Below, piece by piece: positions 1 to 7,086 of a DNA stretch of 64,000 nt. The position numbers and the translations under genes are program-made. Within the stretch, counting starts at the first letter, position 1; each line of letters starts with the position of its first letter. Below the pieces are notes generated by a model. That model had not been told where the DNA came from. It saw only the letters and a list, made by a program, of their open reading frames with translations, and did not search any database. Source of the stretch: Nitrospirota bacterium (GTDB lineage: Bacteria; Nitrospirota; 9FT-COMBO-42-15; HDB-SIOI813); the NCBI GenBank assembly GCA_020846775.1, contig JADLDG010000006.1:1-64000 (forward strand). Reading direction: 5' to 3'.

Positions 1-1
1 G

Positions 2-892
2 AGTAAGTATGACCTTGTCCATATCCATGCGGTAGGCCCATCGCTCCTCGTACCGTTAGCAAGACTTCTGAGGCTTAATGTTGTTGCCACTAACCATGGG
101 CCGGATTATGACAGGCAGAAATGGGGGCATGTTGCTAAAAGTATGTTGAGGCTTGGAGAAGGCGCAGGGGCAAGGTACAGTCCTGAACTTATTGTAGTCT
201 CAAGGCATATACAGGGACTGATTAGAAAAAAGTATGACAGGGACTCCACGTATATCCCTAATGGCGTTGACTTCCCTGAGAAACTCCCACCTGACAACAT
301 TGTCACTAAATACGGGTTAACTCCATGCCAATATATATTTGCAGTCGGGCGCCTTGTACCTGAAAAGTGATTTCATGATCTGATAGAGGCATTTCAAAGA
401 TTGTCGCCGGATCTATCCGGAGACTGGAAGCTGGTTATCGCCGGGGACGCAGACCATGAAGATAATTATAGCAGGAACCTGAAGGTTAAGGCTTCTAAAG
501 ACCCACGAGTCATAATGACCGGCTTTATAAAGGGTGATGTGTTGAGAGAGCTCTACTCAAATGCCGGGCTCTTTGTTCTACCCTCCTACCATGAGGGGCT
601 GCCAATTGTGTTGCTCGAGGCAATGAGCTATGGGCTTCCAGTAATTGCCAGTTCTATTCCGGCCAATATGGAACTCGTATCAGAAGAGGAGACGTTTAAA
701 CCCGGGGATGTAGCTGGGCTGGCCGGTAAGATGGAGTTATTTATAAAAGCCCCCTGCCCTCTCCCGCGCGGGGAGAAGGTAACAAGTGAGAGGCTGAAGA
801 TGCTGAAAACTGAGTTCAACTGGGACAGCATCGCAGAGAGGACGCTAAGGGTATACCGGAAGGCATTAGGGCTCACGAACGTCTTCATTTAA
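2..892 (+). pseudogene. Glycosyltransferase family 4, interrupted by in-frame TGA (5' end outside window)
   Basis: Reading frame 2 is open from the window edge to a TGA at 368-370 and resumes in the same frame to a TAA at 890-892. The translation has GT4/GT-B features: a donor-domain motif RLVPEK just before the stop, and EGLPIVLLEAMSYGLPVIAS downstream. The stop replaces the glycine normally found in VPEKGF, so GGA to TGA is the simplest change. The enzyme would add a nucleotide-sugar residue to a lipid-linked exopolysaccharide intermediate in the cytoplasm, consistent with the sugar transferase 10 bases downstream. A C-rich/G-rich palindrome at about 750-777 lies in frame inside the C-terminal part and encodes PCPLPRGEK. 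Other genes here end normally in TGA, so genome-wide recoding is unlikely. A sequencing error is possible. Confidence 0.8.
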
Positions 893-901
893 TCATAATC
901 A

Positions 902-2332
902 ATGCTTAAAGAAGAGAAACAACTTGTCCACAAGATAGCAATTGTGGCTGACTCCCTTGTGATAGGAGCCGCATTTTTATTGGCCTATTTCCTGAGGGCC
1001 AATATTCAGGGCTATCCTTCTGCAATATTAGACTCATTACATAAGCTCCCGCTCTTACGGGATTACCTGTGGATAATGATGATAGTCATCCCGATTTGGA
1101 TTGTCTCCCTATCACAAGCCGGGATATACAAGGAAATCAGGGAGAAGAGTTATGGAAATGTATTATGGAGCATCTTTGATGCCTCTCTACTTGCCATACT
1201 TATCTTTACCGCATTTGCCTTCTTACTGAAGTTGGATGTCCAGTCCAGGACATTTATTATAATCCTGTTTATCTGTACTTTCATTATGTTGTCTGCGGAG
1301 AAGATCACTGCACTCGCCACTCTGCGCTACATAAGGCGAAAGGGATATAACTACAGGGTCATCCTCATTGTGGGTACGGGTGAGAGGGCAAAGAATTTTA
1401 TCAGTATCATCAAGGCACATCCGCACTGGGGTTTAAAGATACTCGGCCTTATTGATGAAGAGGACAGGGTCGGGATGACGGTTGAAGACCACAGGGTAAT
1501 AGGTTCATTTAATGATATTTCCCGTATACTCGATGAAAATGTTGTGGATGAAGTTATGTTCATACTGCCGAGAAGGTGGCTGAGCAGTCTCGAGGATTAT
1601 CTTAAGATATGTGAAGAGGTGGGGGTAAAGGCGACCGTGGCCATAGACTTCTTTAACACGGATATTGCGAGACCGGTTGTTACGGAGATGCACGGGTTGC
1701 CATTATTAACTTTTAACGCGGTTCCATTTAATATCTGGCATCTTGCCTTAAAACGTTTAACAGATGTCGTGGTCTCTGCATGCGGACTTATCCTGCTTTC
1801 ACCGCTATTCCTTATACTCTCCCTGATCATAAAGATGACCTCTAAAGGGCCTGTATTCTTCAGGCAGACGAGGTGCGGTCTTAACGGACGGGGTTTTAGA
1901 ATCTACAAGTTCAGGACAATGGCAACAGATGCTGAAGAAAGATTGAATGAGTTGATGAAATTTAATGAACGCAATGGTCCTGTGTTCAAGATGCAGAAAG
2001 ACCCGCGAATAACCAGGATTGGGAGTGTGCTTAGAAAGACCAGTCTGGATGAGCTCCCCCAGCTTTTGAATGTTCTCATGGGAGATATGTCACTCATCGG
2101 GCCAAGACCCCCGCTCCCTGCCGAGGTAAAAAGATATGACCGGTGGCAGCGGAGGCGATTGAGTCTGCGCCCGGGGATAGCATGTATCCACGAGGTGGTT
2201 GCACGAAGTGATACAGACTTTGATGGATGGATGAGGCAGGACCTTGCATATATTGACAACTGGTCTCTCTACCTCGATGCGAGGATATTCACTAAGACAA
2301 TCCTTGCCGTATTCAAGGGGAATGGTTGTTAA
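902..2332 (+). CDS. Exopolysaccharide priming sugar transferase (polyprenyl glycosylphosphotransferase)
   Basis: This 476-residue membrane enzyme should transfer a sugar-1-phosphate from a nucleotide sugar to undecaprenyl phosphate, the first step of exopolysaccharide repeat assembly. Architecture is typical of the EPS_sugtrans/WcaJ family: about four hydrophobic segments in residues 10-125, a cytoplasmic Rossmann-like CoA-binding region near 145-260, then a bacterial sugar transferase domain from about 285. That domain shows KFRTMATDAEER, RKTSLDELPQLLNVLMGDMS and IGPRPPLPAEV. The gene starts 10 bases after the glycosyltransferase frame and overlaps the next gene by 7 bases, so the three form one operon. 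Its first 246 bases including upstream sequence recur at 4490-4735. Confidence 0.92.
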   Translation: MLKEEKQLVHKIAIVADSLVIGAAFLLAYFLRANIQGYPSAILDSLHKLPLLRDYLWIMMIVIPIWIVSLSQAGIYKEIREKSYGNVLWSIFDASLLAILIFTAFAFLLKLDVQSRTFIIILFICTFIMLSAEKITALATLRYIRRKGYNYRVILIVGTGERAKNFISIIKAHPHWGLKILGLIDEEDRVGMTVEDHRVIGSFNDISRILDENVVDEVMFILPRRWLSSLEDYLKICEEVGVKATVAIDFFNTDIARPVVTEMHGLPLLTFNAVPFNIWHLALKRLTDVVVSACGLILLSPLFLILSLIIKMTSKGPVFFRQTRCGLNGRGFRIYKFRTMATDAEERLNELMKFNERNGPVFKMQKDPRITRIGSVLRKTSLDELPQLLNVLMGDMSLIGPRPPLPAEVKRYDRWQRRRLSLRPGIACIHEVVARSDTDFDGWMRQDLAYIDNWSLYLDARIFTKTILAVFKGNGC

Positions 2333-3549
2333 AAAGAATAACCATTTTCCTGTTGACTGCTGTCCTGGCCTCGTTTACTTATTTAGATGGCAGCGCCCTG
2401 GCAGGGCTCCTCGGTGATCGGATCAGACCTTACCTTTCTGTAAGAGAGGTCTATGACAACAATATATTCAGGGTCAGGGATGAAGGGCAGTTGAAGAGCA
2501 GTATTGGGGATGACCAACTCGCTGATCACCTGACGATATATAGCCTCGGGATGGGGCTGGATTACAGATGGAGCAGGCAGGGATTAGGTGTCCTGTTGAG
2601 GAAGGATTTCCTGCGATATGGTCATTACACTAATCAGGATTCCGGGCAGGACGATGTCAGGGGGGACCTTTCCCTGAAGGTTTTTGACCGTATCAGTGCA
2701 AAGATAACCGGAGGCTATAGCAGGTTGGCAGAGCCTAAGGAGAACTACCGGACTCAGGAGAAAAATGAACGGACGACTAAGGCTGCCGGAATATCGCTCG
2801 CCTACAACCTCCCGTCAGGCGTCGGGATCCATACTGCCCTGAACCGGGAGACGGTGGACTTCTCCCTTTCCGGGCTAGATAGCAGGGAGTACACGAGGAG
2901 TGTTTATTCAGGAGGCGTATCATATTCCTCATCTCCTGATACCGGATTTGATATCCATTATGAGAGGAACATCATTGACTATGATATAACTCAGTCCATT
3001 GGGGGGAGTCAGGTTAATAACGATAGTATTGGAGAGAGTGTTAGGGCTGGATTCAAAATGGGGATCAGCCCCGTGACATTATTATCTTTCAACACCGGGT
3101 ATTTATGGAAAGGGCTCAGGGAGAACAGTGGGAGGGACTTTGAAGGCGTCGTTGGTAAAGCCGGGGTCAATTACGGTATGACAGGGAAATTGACCTTATC
3201 TCTTGCTGCGGAGAGGAGTCTGTACGAGGAGATTTTTCTCGATCAGATTTACAGCGTTAATGATTCCATAGGTCTGGGGTTAATGTACAAACCGGCAGCA
3301 AAGATAGATGTGTCCATTTACGGCGGCGCCTCCACAAAAACCTTCAAGGGTGATAGCAATATAGTGACTGATAATAGTGCGCCTGCAAGAAAAGACAGGT
3401 TTAAGGAGTTCAGGACAGGGATAACCTGGTCTCCAGTGAGAAGTCTTGCTGCAGACCTGCGCTACAGTTATACTACAAGAGATTCCAGCTTCGATATTTA
3501 TAACTACAGAGATAATATTTTAGAGGCGGGCATGTCTTATAAGTTTTAG
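2326..3549 (+). CDS. Outer-membrane beta-barrel protein of the exopolysaccharide locus
   Basis: This 407-residue protein has an N-terminal signal peptide (hydrophobic residues 5-25, AxA-type cleavage before GLLGD). The mature part is rich in alternating hydrophobic strands, aromatic residues and Gly/Ser turns, and it ends in YKF, a C-terminal aromatic typical of outer-membrane barrels. It resembles the EpsL/VpsM-like barrels next to priming transferases in exopolysaccharide loci, where they are thought to help polymer reach the surface; that role is inferred from position. Translation must begin at TTG 2326, because no ATG fits the signal peptide; it overlaps the transferase stop by 7 bases, suggesting translational coupling. 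The last 100 bases are duplicated at 5407-5506. Confidence 0.75.
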   Translation: MLKRITIFLLTAVLASFTYLDGSALAGLLGDRIRPYLSVREVYDNNIFRVRDEGQLKSSIGDDQLADHLTIYSLGMGLDYRWSRQGLGVLLRKDFLRYGHYTNQDSGQDDVRGDLSLKVFDRISAKITGGYSRLAEPKENYRTQEKNERTTKAAGISLAYNLPSGVGIHTALNRETVDFSLSGLDSREYTRSVYSGGVSYSSSPDTGFDIHYERNIIDYDITQSIGGSQVNNDSIGESVRAGFKMGISPVTLLSFNTGYLWKGLRENSGRDFEGVVGKAGVNYGMTGKLTLSLAAERSLYEEIFLDQIYSVNDSIGLGLMYKPAAKIDVSIYGGASTKTFKGDSNIVTDNSAPARKDRFKEFRTGITWSPVRSLAADLRYSYTTRDSSFDIYNYRDNILEAGMSYKF

Positions 3550-3679
3550 GCAGGTTTTTAGAACACTACCCTGAGTTATCGCTTCTTTGCCTCCCATACA
3601 AAAATCATAACGCCTTCAAGCCATTCCAATATCCGCTCCGGTGTAAATCTGAGTAATTCCTTCAATTCTTCACTCGAAT
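3450..3679. repeat. Direct repeat, copy A (barrel 3' end and downstream), partner 5407-5636
   Basis: By eye, 230 bases here align without gaps to 5407-5636 with about 19 differences (roughly 92% identity). The block covers the last codons of the barrel gene, its TAG stop and about 130 bases beyond. In this copy the minus-strand small frame found whole in the other copy is cut at its N-terminal side: only the part from YSSEELKELLRFTPE to EAKKR remains, where the sequence runs into a C-rich palindrome at 3681. Confidence 0.9.
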
Positions 3680-3680
3680 A

Positions 3681-3817
3681 TCCCCACCCTCTCCCCTACC
3701 CTCTCCCTGAGGGAGAGGGTAAGGAATGAGAGGTTAAGGCGGCTGGAGACGGAGTTCAACTGGGGCAGGATTGCAAAGAAGACTCTGGAGGTGTATAAGA
3801 GGGTTGTAGCGATATAA
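3681..3817 (+). pseudogene. Palindromic repeat followed by glycosyltransferase C-terminal fragment
   Basis: Positions 3689-3722 hold a palindrome with arms ACCCTCTCCC and GGGAGAGGGT. It is followed by a frame reading NERLRRLETEFNW, then RIAKKTLEVYKRVVAI and a TAA at 3815-3817. This matches the last 35 residues of the glycosyltransferase at 2-892 (SERLKMLKTEFNW, RTLRVYRK), in the same arrangement after the same kind of palindrome. It is more diverged than the 4490-4735 duplicate, so it may derive from a paralogous transferase rather than from the same event. No start codon or upstream domain is present. Confidence 0.7.
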
Positions 3818-3888
3818 ATGAAAGATTTGCAAAATTTTGCTAAAATAGATAACAGGTGCAAAACAAACAAGGCAAGGGGGATATAATT

Positions 3889-4107
3889 ATGATCAAAATA
3901 ACAGCTACAGATACTATTGCATTGTCAATACCAGAGAGAATCCAACTGGTAGAGGATATTTGGGATACTATAGCCACAGAAGCAGAGGCTATTGAATTAA
4001 CAGAAGATGAAAAAAGAATAATTGATGAACGATTGGAGGCATATCATAGAAACCCTGATGTAGGCTCTCCATGGAAGGATGTTTATAAAAGGATAGTGGG
4101 CAGGTAA
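3889..4107 (+). CDS. Putative addiction module component (antitoxin)
   Basis: This 72-residue acidic protein (LSIPERIQLVEDIWDTIA, then LTEDEKRIIDERLEAY and PWKDVYKRI) matches the family of addiction module components paired with RelE/ParE toxins. It should bind and neutralise the toxin encoded by the next gene and probably repress its own promoter. The start at ATG 3889 is chosen because AAGGGGG lies 8 bases upstream; an in-frame start at 3856 lacks such a site. Its TAA overlaps the toxin ATG by one base. The module sits between fragments of the duplicated exopolysaccharide locus. Confidence 0.8.
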   Translation: MIKITATDTIALSIPERIQLVEDIWDTIATEAEAIELTEDEKRIIDERLEAYHRNPDVGSPWKDVYKRIVGR

Positions 4108-4412
4108 TGAAGTATAAGGTCATTGTCAGGCCTGAAGCCGAAGATGATCTAAAGGAAGCCTTTTCCTGGTATGAAGATAAGAGGATAGGGTTAGGCTATG
4201 ACTTCCTTTTGCAGGTTGATGCGGGAATCAACTTCATCAGTAGAAATCCCATAATTAATCCAATAGAATATAAAGAAACAAGAAAACATCTTGTCAAAAG
4301 GTTCCCATACAAAATCATTTATCTTGCAGAGGAGGAAGAGATAATAATCCTTGCTGTAATTCATGGTAAGAGAAGACCTGATTTAATAAAAAAGAGAATA
4401 GACAGCATCTAA
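4107..4412 (+). CDS. RelE/ParE-family toxin
   Basis: This 101-residue protein has the RelE/ParE fold signature: MKYKVIVRPEAEDDLKEAFSWYE at the start, a central region GLGYDFLLQVDAGINFI, and the C-terminal strands FPYKIIYLAEEEEIIILAVIHGKRRP. Family members either cut mRNA at the ribosome or poison gyrase; which applies here cannot be told from sequence. It overlaps the antitoxin stop by one base (TAATG), the usual coupling in such modules. The C-terminal IHGKRRPDLIKKR is typical of ParE-like members. The frame is intact, so the pair may be active. Confidence 0.82.
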   Translation: MKYKVIVRPEAEDDLKEAFSWYEDKRIGLGYDFLLQVDAGINFISRNPIINPIEYKETRKHLVKRFPYKIIYLAEEEEIIILAVIHGKRRPDLIKKRIDSI

Positions 4413-4489
4413 CAAATCATTCCTGCAGATGGCTAAAGCTACCGCAGAATTTGCAGAAAAAGACGCTCCTTTTCCTGTTAATACGTAAT

Positions 4490-4735
4490 TCATAATCAAT
4501 GCTTAAAGAATAGAAACAACTTGTCCACAAGATAGCAATTGTGGCTGACTCCCTTGTGATAGGAGCCGCATTTTTATTGGCCTATTTCCTGAGGGCCAAT
4601 ATTCAGGGCTATCCTTCTGCAATATTAGACTCTTTACATAAGCTCCCGCCCTTACGGGATTACCTGTGGGTAATGATGATAGTCATCCCGATTTGGATTG
4701 TCTCCCTATCACAAGCCGGGATATACAAGGAAATC
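4490..4735 (+). pseudogene. Duplicated 5' fragment of the priming sugar transferase gene
   Basis: This stretch aligns without gaps to 893-1138 with four differences in 246 bases (about 98%). It carries the start codon and the first 78 codons of the sugar transferase. Codon 5 is changed from GAG to TAG at 4513-4515, and homology stops abruptly after the codons for YKEI. Because only the membrane-anchor region remains, the fragment cannot make an active enzyme. The high identity points to a recent duplication or gene conversion. The rest of the second copy reappears only at 5407. Confidence 0.9.
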
Positions 4736-4768
4736 GTGGGTGGGAAGATTATAAAGAATATAAAATAC

Positions 4769-4805
4769 TTGACATTACAAGATAAAGGTAGTATTTTGGT
4801 AGTAT
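4769..4805 (+). promoter_or_regulatory. Promoter and direct-repeat operator of the RHH/MazF-like module
   Basis: A -35 element TTGACA (4769-4774) is followed after 17 bases by TATTTT (4792-4797). Transcription should start close to 4804, the A of the antitoxin ATG, so the mRNA would be leaderless; no Shine-Dalgarno sequence precedes the gene. Two identical octamers GGTAGTAT at 4787-4794 and 4798-4805 lie 11 bases apart and cover the -10 box and start site. That is the layout expected for a ribbon-helix-helix autorepressor. Binding by the antitoxin is inferred. Confidence 0.65.
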
Positions 4806-5034
4806 GAAAGTGAAGACATCCATAACCATTTCAGAAGAACTGATTAAAAGCATTGATGAACTATTTAGCGAACAGAAAAATAGGTCGGAATTCATTGAGG
4901 AGGCGGTAAGGGATTTTATTAAAAGACAAACAGAAAGAAAAAGGGATTTAGAAGACCTCAATATACTTAATAAGAAAGCTGATAAGCTTAACAGGGAGGC
5001 AGAGGATGTCCTGTCTTATCAGGTAAATTTATGA
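4804..5034 (+). CDS. Ribbon-helix-helix antitoxin
   Basis: This 76-residue protein begins with [17 protein letters not shown] and continues [16 protein letters not shown], the classic strand-helix-helix pattern of CopG/Arc/MetJ DNA-binding antitoxins (residues 3-40). A charged C-terminal tail follows, expected to wrap the partner toxin. It overlaps the toxin gene by four bases (ATGA at 5031-5034). Direct repeats over the promoter suggest autoregulation. The gene lies inside a decayed copy of the exopolysaccharide locus. Confidence 0.85.
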   Translation: MKVKTSITISEELIKSIDELFSEQKNRSEFIEEAVRDFIKRQTERKRDLEDLNILNKKADKLNREAEDVLSYQVNL

Positions 5035-5354
5035 GGAGAGGGGAACTTTATCGTGTATATAAGGGGACTTCTCATGACCAAAAAAAATATCGTGTATTTG
5101 TTATAGTGAGTCGTCAAGTGCTTATTGATTCGAAGTATTCTACAGTAATTTGTGCACCTATTTATTCGAGTTATGACGGATTATCTACACAGGTAAGGGT
5201 GGGGATTGAAGAAGGGTTAAAGCACGAAAGCAGTATTCACTGTGATGAACTTGTCAGTATTCCAAAGACATTTCTATCTCATTATGTAGGCTTGCTTTCT
5301 GCTGAAAATACTCAGCAATTGGATGATGCAATCAGAGTGGCTCTAAGCCTTTAA
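5031..5354 (+). CDS. PemK/MazF-family toxin
   Basis: This 107-residue protein starts [12 protein letters not shown] and contains [24 protein letters not shown] and [18 protein letters not shown], matching the PemK/MazF endoribonuclease fold. The arginine-containing first strand and the [11 protein letters not shown] segment correspond to conserved regions around the active site. The protein should cleave mRNA in the cytoplasm when released from the upstream RHH antitoxin. The frame is intact and of normal length for the family. Confidence 0.87.
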   Translation: MRRGELYRVYKGTSHDQKKYRVFVIVSRQVLIDSKYSTVICAPIYSSYDGLSTQVRVGIEEGLKHESSIHCDELVSIPKTFLSHYVGLLSAENTQQLDDAIRVALSL

Positions 5355-5406
5355 TATTTTTTTAGTTATCTGATAATATAATCGGGGTCGGACCATAATA
5401 ACCTTT

Positions 5407-5636
5407 TGCAGACCTGCGCTATGGTTATACTACAAGAAATTCCAACTTTGATGTTTATAACCACAGAGATAATATTTTAGAGGCGGGCATGTCTTATAAG
5501 TTTTAGGAAGGTTTTTAGAACACTACCCTGAGTTATCACTTCTTTGCCTCCCATACAAAAATCATAACGCCTTCAAGCCATTCTAAAATCTGCTCCAGTG
5601 TAAATCTGAGTAATTCTTTCAACTCCTCATCAGAAT
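5407..5636. repeat. Direct repeat, copy B (barrel 3' end and downstream), partner 3450-3679
   Basis: This is the second copy of the barrel-gene tail, its TAG stop and downstream sequence, about 92% identical to 3450-3679. The barrel reading frame survives here only for about 33 codons, so this part is a gene fragment. Between the transferase fragment ending at 4735 and this block, about 2.3 kb present in copy A is missing and the RHH/MazF-like module is found instead. The junction bases 5355-5406 match neither neighbour clearly. Confidence 0.88.
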
Positions 5637-5676
5637 GTATTCTCTGACAATCATAAGTATTTTCATACCAATCCAT
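5536..5676 (-). CDS. 46-residue protein of unknown function
   Basis: A complete minus-strand frame runs from ATG (5674-5676) to TGA (5536-5538). It encodes a short acidic, tryptophan-containing helix-rich peptide: MDWYENTYDCQRIHSDEEL, then a helical stretch and a hydrophobic end GVMIFVWEAKK. I do not recognise the family. The C-terminal 34 residues are encoded again at 3576-3680, where the N-terminus is lost; differences between the copies include codon third positions, which weakly supports coding. No clear ribosome binding site was identified. Confidence 0.45.
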   Translation of the reverse strand: MDWYENTYDCQRIHSDEELKELLRFTLEQILEWLEGVMIFVWEAKK

Positions 5677-5723
5677 AATAAATTCCTGCGGCTATATCCT
5701 GCCTTTTCAATATAATTATTTTC

Positions 5724-5772
5724 TTGACAATCAAGTAAGACTACATTAGAATGATTATTAGATTGTAATAAT
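5724..5772 (+). promoter_or_regulatory. perR promoter with overlapping Per/Fur-type operator
   Basis: TTGACA at 5724-5729 and TAGAAT at 5747-5752 are separated by 17 bases, a near-consensus sigma-70 promoter with start near 5759. Directly over the start point lies the palindrome ATTATTAGATTGTAATAAT (5754-5772), with perfect 7-base arms, similar to Per and Fur boxes. This placement would let the regulator encoded at 5790 repress its own transcription. Promoter and palindrome are read directly; regulator binding is inferred. Confidence 0.75.
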
Positions 5773-5789
5773 TATATTTTAGATTGCAT

Positions 5790-6212
5790 ATGGAAAAGAT
5801 AATTGCTAAATATAAAGATACCGGAATAAGGCTGACTCCTCAGAGGATTGCGATACTGAAATACCTTGATGGAAATACCAGCCATCCGACGGCAGATGAC
5901 ATTTACAGGGATGTCAGGAGGCATTACCCTACTTTGTCCTTTGCTACCGTATATAATACCCTGCAGACCCTGAAGGACCATGGGGATGTGATGGAGATCA
6001 CGATTGATCCCCTGAGGAGGCATTATGACCCTAATACAGAACAGCATCATCATGTTGTATGCATTAAGTGTAATAAGATTTGGGATGTCTTTGAGGACTA
6101 TTCAGAAATATTGAAGCTCCCTGCAAATGTGTCCCGGGAGATCAGGGCAGTTGGCGCCCATGTGGACTTCCGTGGTGTTTGCAGGAGTTGCCAGAAAGGT
6201 GAAAGGGGGTGA
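5790..6212 (+). CDS. perR: Fur-family peroxide-type regulator (PerR-like)
   Basis: This 140-residue protein has the Fur-family winged helix (GIRLTPQRIAILKYL, then LSFATVYNTLQTL) and a C-terminal dimerisation domain. Cys91, Cys94, Cys131 and Cys134 form two CxxC pairs for the structural zinc. The sensing-site ligands expected in PerR are available (His32, the HHH at 86-88, Asp80). PerR proteins sense H2O2 by iron-catalysed histidine oxidation and repress peroxidase genes; ahpC lies 98 bases downstream and has a Per-box-like site, favouring PerR over Fur. ATG 5790 is preferred over TTG 5784; neither has a Shine-Dalgarno sequence. Confidence 0.88.
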   Translation: MEKIIAKYKDTGIRLTPQRIAILKYLDGNTSHPTADDIYRDVRRHYPTLSFATVYNTLQTLKDHGDVMEITIDPLRRHYDPNTEQHHHVVCIKCNKIWDVFEDYSEILKLPANVSREIRAVGAHVDFRGVCRSCQKGERG

Positions 6213-6222
6213 TTTCATTTTA

Positions 6223-6237
6223 TTATAATTACTTTAA
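6223..6237 (+). promoter_or_regulatory. Per-box-like operator upstream of ahpC
   Basis: TTATAATTACTTTAA matches the Bacillus-type Per box TTATAATTATTATAA at 13 of 15 positions. It lies 73 bases upstream of the ahpC start codon, within the perR-ahpC gap. I could not assign -35 and -10 boxes confidently around it. Control by the adjacent PerR-like protein is inferred. Confidence 0.55.
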
Positions 6238-6310
6238 GTTGATCACCTTGTGATTAAGTTTCAATTAATATTAACAGACAATCAGCACTATTTAAAAGGA
6301 GGAAGTAAAA

Positions 6311-6910
6311 ATGTCAGAATGTTTATCCATAGGACAGGTTGTACCAGGTTTTGAGATGGAGGTTTTCGACCCTAATAAGAGTGACTTTGGAAAGATTACA
6401 CTTGATGAGATCAAGGCAAGGAGGTCATGGACCATACTGTTCTTCTATCCGGCAGATTTTACATTTGTCTGCCCTACTGAGCTGGATGATCTTGCTGATA
6501 AACAAAAGCAGCTCAAAGACCTTGGCTGCGATGTCATCTCTGTAAGCACAGACACCAAGTTCTCCCATATGGCATGGCAGCAGTCAGAAAAGCTTCTTGC
6601 CAATGTCAAATATCTTATGGGCGCTGACCCGACAGGTAAGGTTTCCAGGTTGTTCGGTGTATATGATGAAGGCACCGGTCTCGCACTGAGAGGTACATTT
6701 ATCATCAATCCCGACGGGAAACTGGTTGCATCAGAGGTTAATTTCTATAACGTCGGAAGGAATGCTGATGAGCTTTTAAGGAAGATGCAGGCTAATTTGT
6801 ACCTTTCAGGCCATCCGGATGAAGTATGTCCTGCAAACTGGCACGAAGGGGAAAAGACAATTAAACCTTCTGCAAAGATTGTAGGTAAGGTTTACGAGGC
6901 AATGCAATAA
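6311..6910 (+). CDS. ahpC: Typical 2-Cys peroxiredoxin AhpC
   Basis: This 199-residue enzyme reduces H2O2 and organic hydroperoxides in the cytoplasm. The peroxidatic Cys54 lies in FTFVCPTEL and the resolving Cys173 in EVCPANW, defining the typical 2-Cys AhpC/Prx1 class. The length is usual. AAAAGGAGG lies 7 bases before the ATG. No ahpF follows, so the reductant may be a thioredoxin-type or other disulfide reductase elsewhere. Its position behind perR and the Per-box-like site suggests induction by peroxide. Confidence 0.95.
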   Translation: MSECLSIGQVVPGFEMEVFDPNKSDFGKITLDEIKARRSWTILFFYPADFTFVCPTELDDLADKQKQLKDLGCDVISVSTDTKFSHMAWQQSEKLLANVKYLMGADPTGKVSRLFGVYDEGTGLALRGTFIINPDGKLVASEVNFYNVGRNADELLRKMQANLYLSGHPDEVCPANWHEGEKTIKPSAKIVGKVYEAMQ

Positions 6911-6913
6911 TAA

Positions 6914-7060
6914 CCTTTCAAATCCCCCCTTCCCCCCTTTTCTAAAGGGGGGAACTTTATTTTGCCCTTTGACACGGGGGTACCTTATTCTCCCCATTAA
7001 ATCGGGGCACCTTATTTCCCCCTTTGAAAAAGGGGGATTAAGGGGGATTTTCATGCCCCT
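6914..7060. repeat. Dispersed C-rich/G-rich palindromic repeat, copy 1
   Basis: The stretch begins CCTTTCAAATC and holds a palindrome CCCCCCTTTTCTAAAGGGGGG, interrupted spacer sequence, then CCCCCTTTGAAAAAGGGGG and TTAAGGGGGATTTTCATGCC. The same ordered motifs recur at 29829-29920 and 47945-48040, and one hairpin at 35158-35195. Here it fills the gap between convergent ahpC and ubiD and may also act as a bidirectional transcription stop. It carries no gene. Confidence 0.85.
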
Positions 7061-7086
7061 CGTTTGTGAATCATGAATCATGAGAA

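Noticed and set aside
365-373. UGA-to-glycine genetic code
   Set aside because: Several intact genes here end in TGA and no other conserved gene contains an internal TGA.
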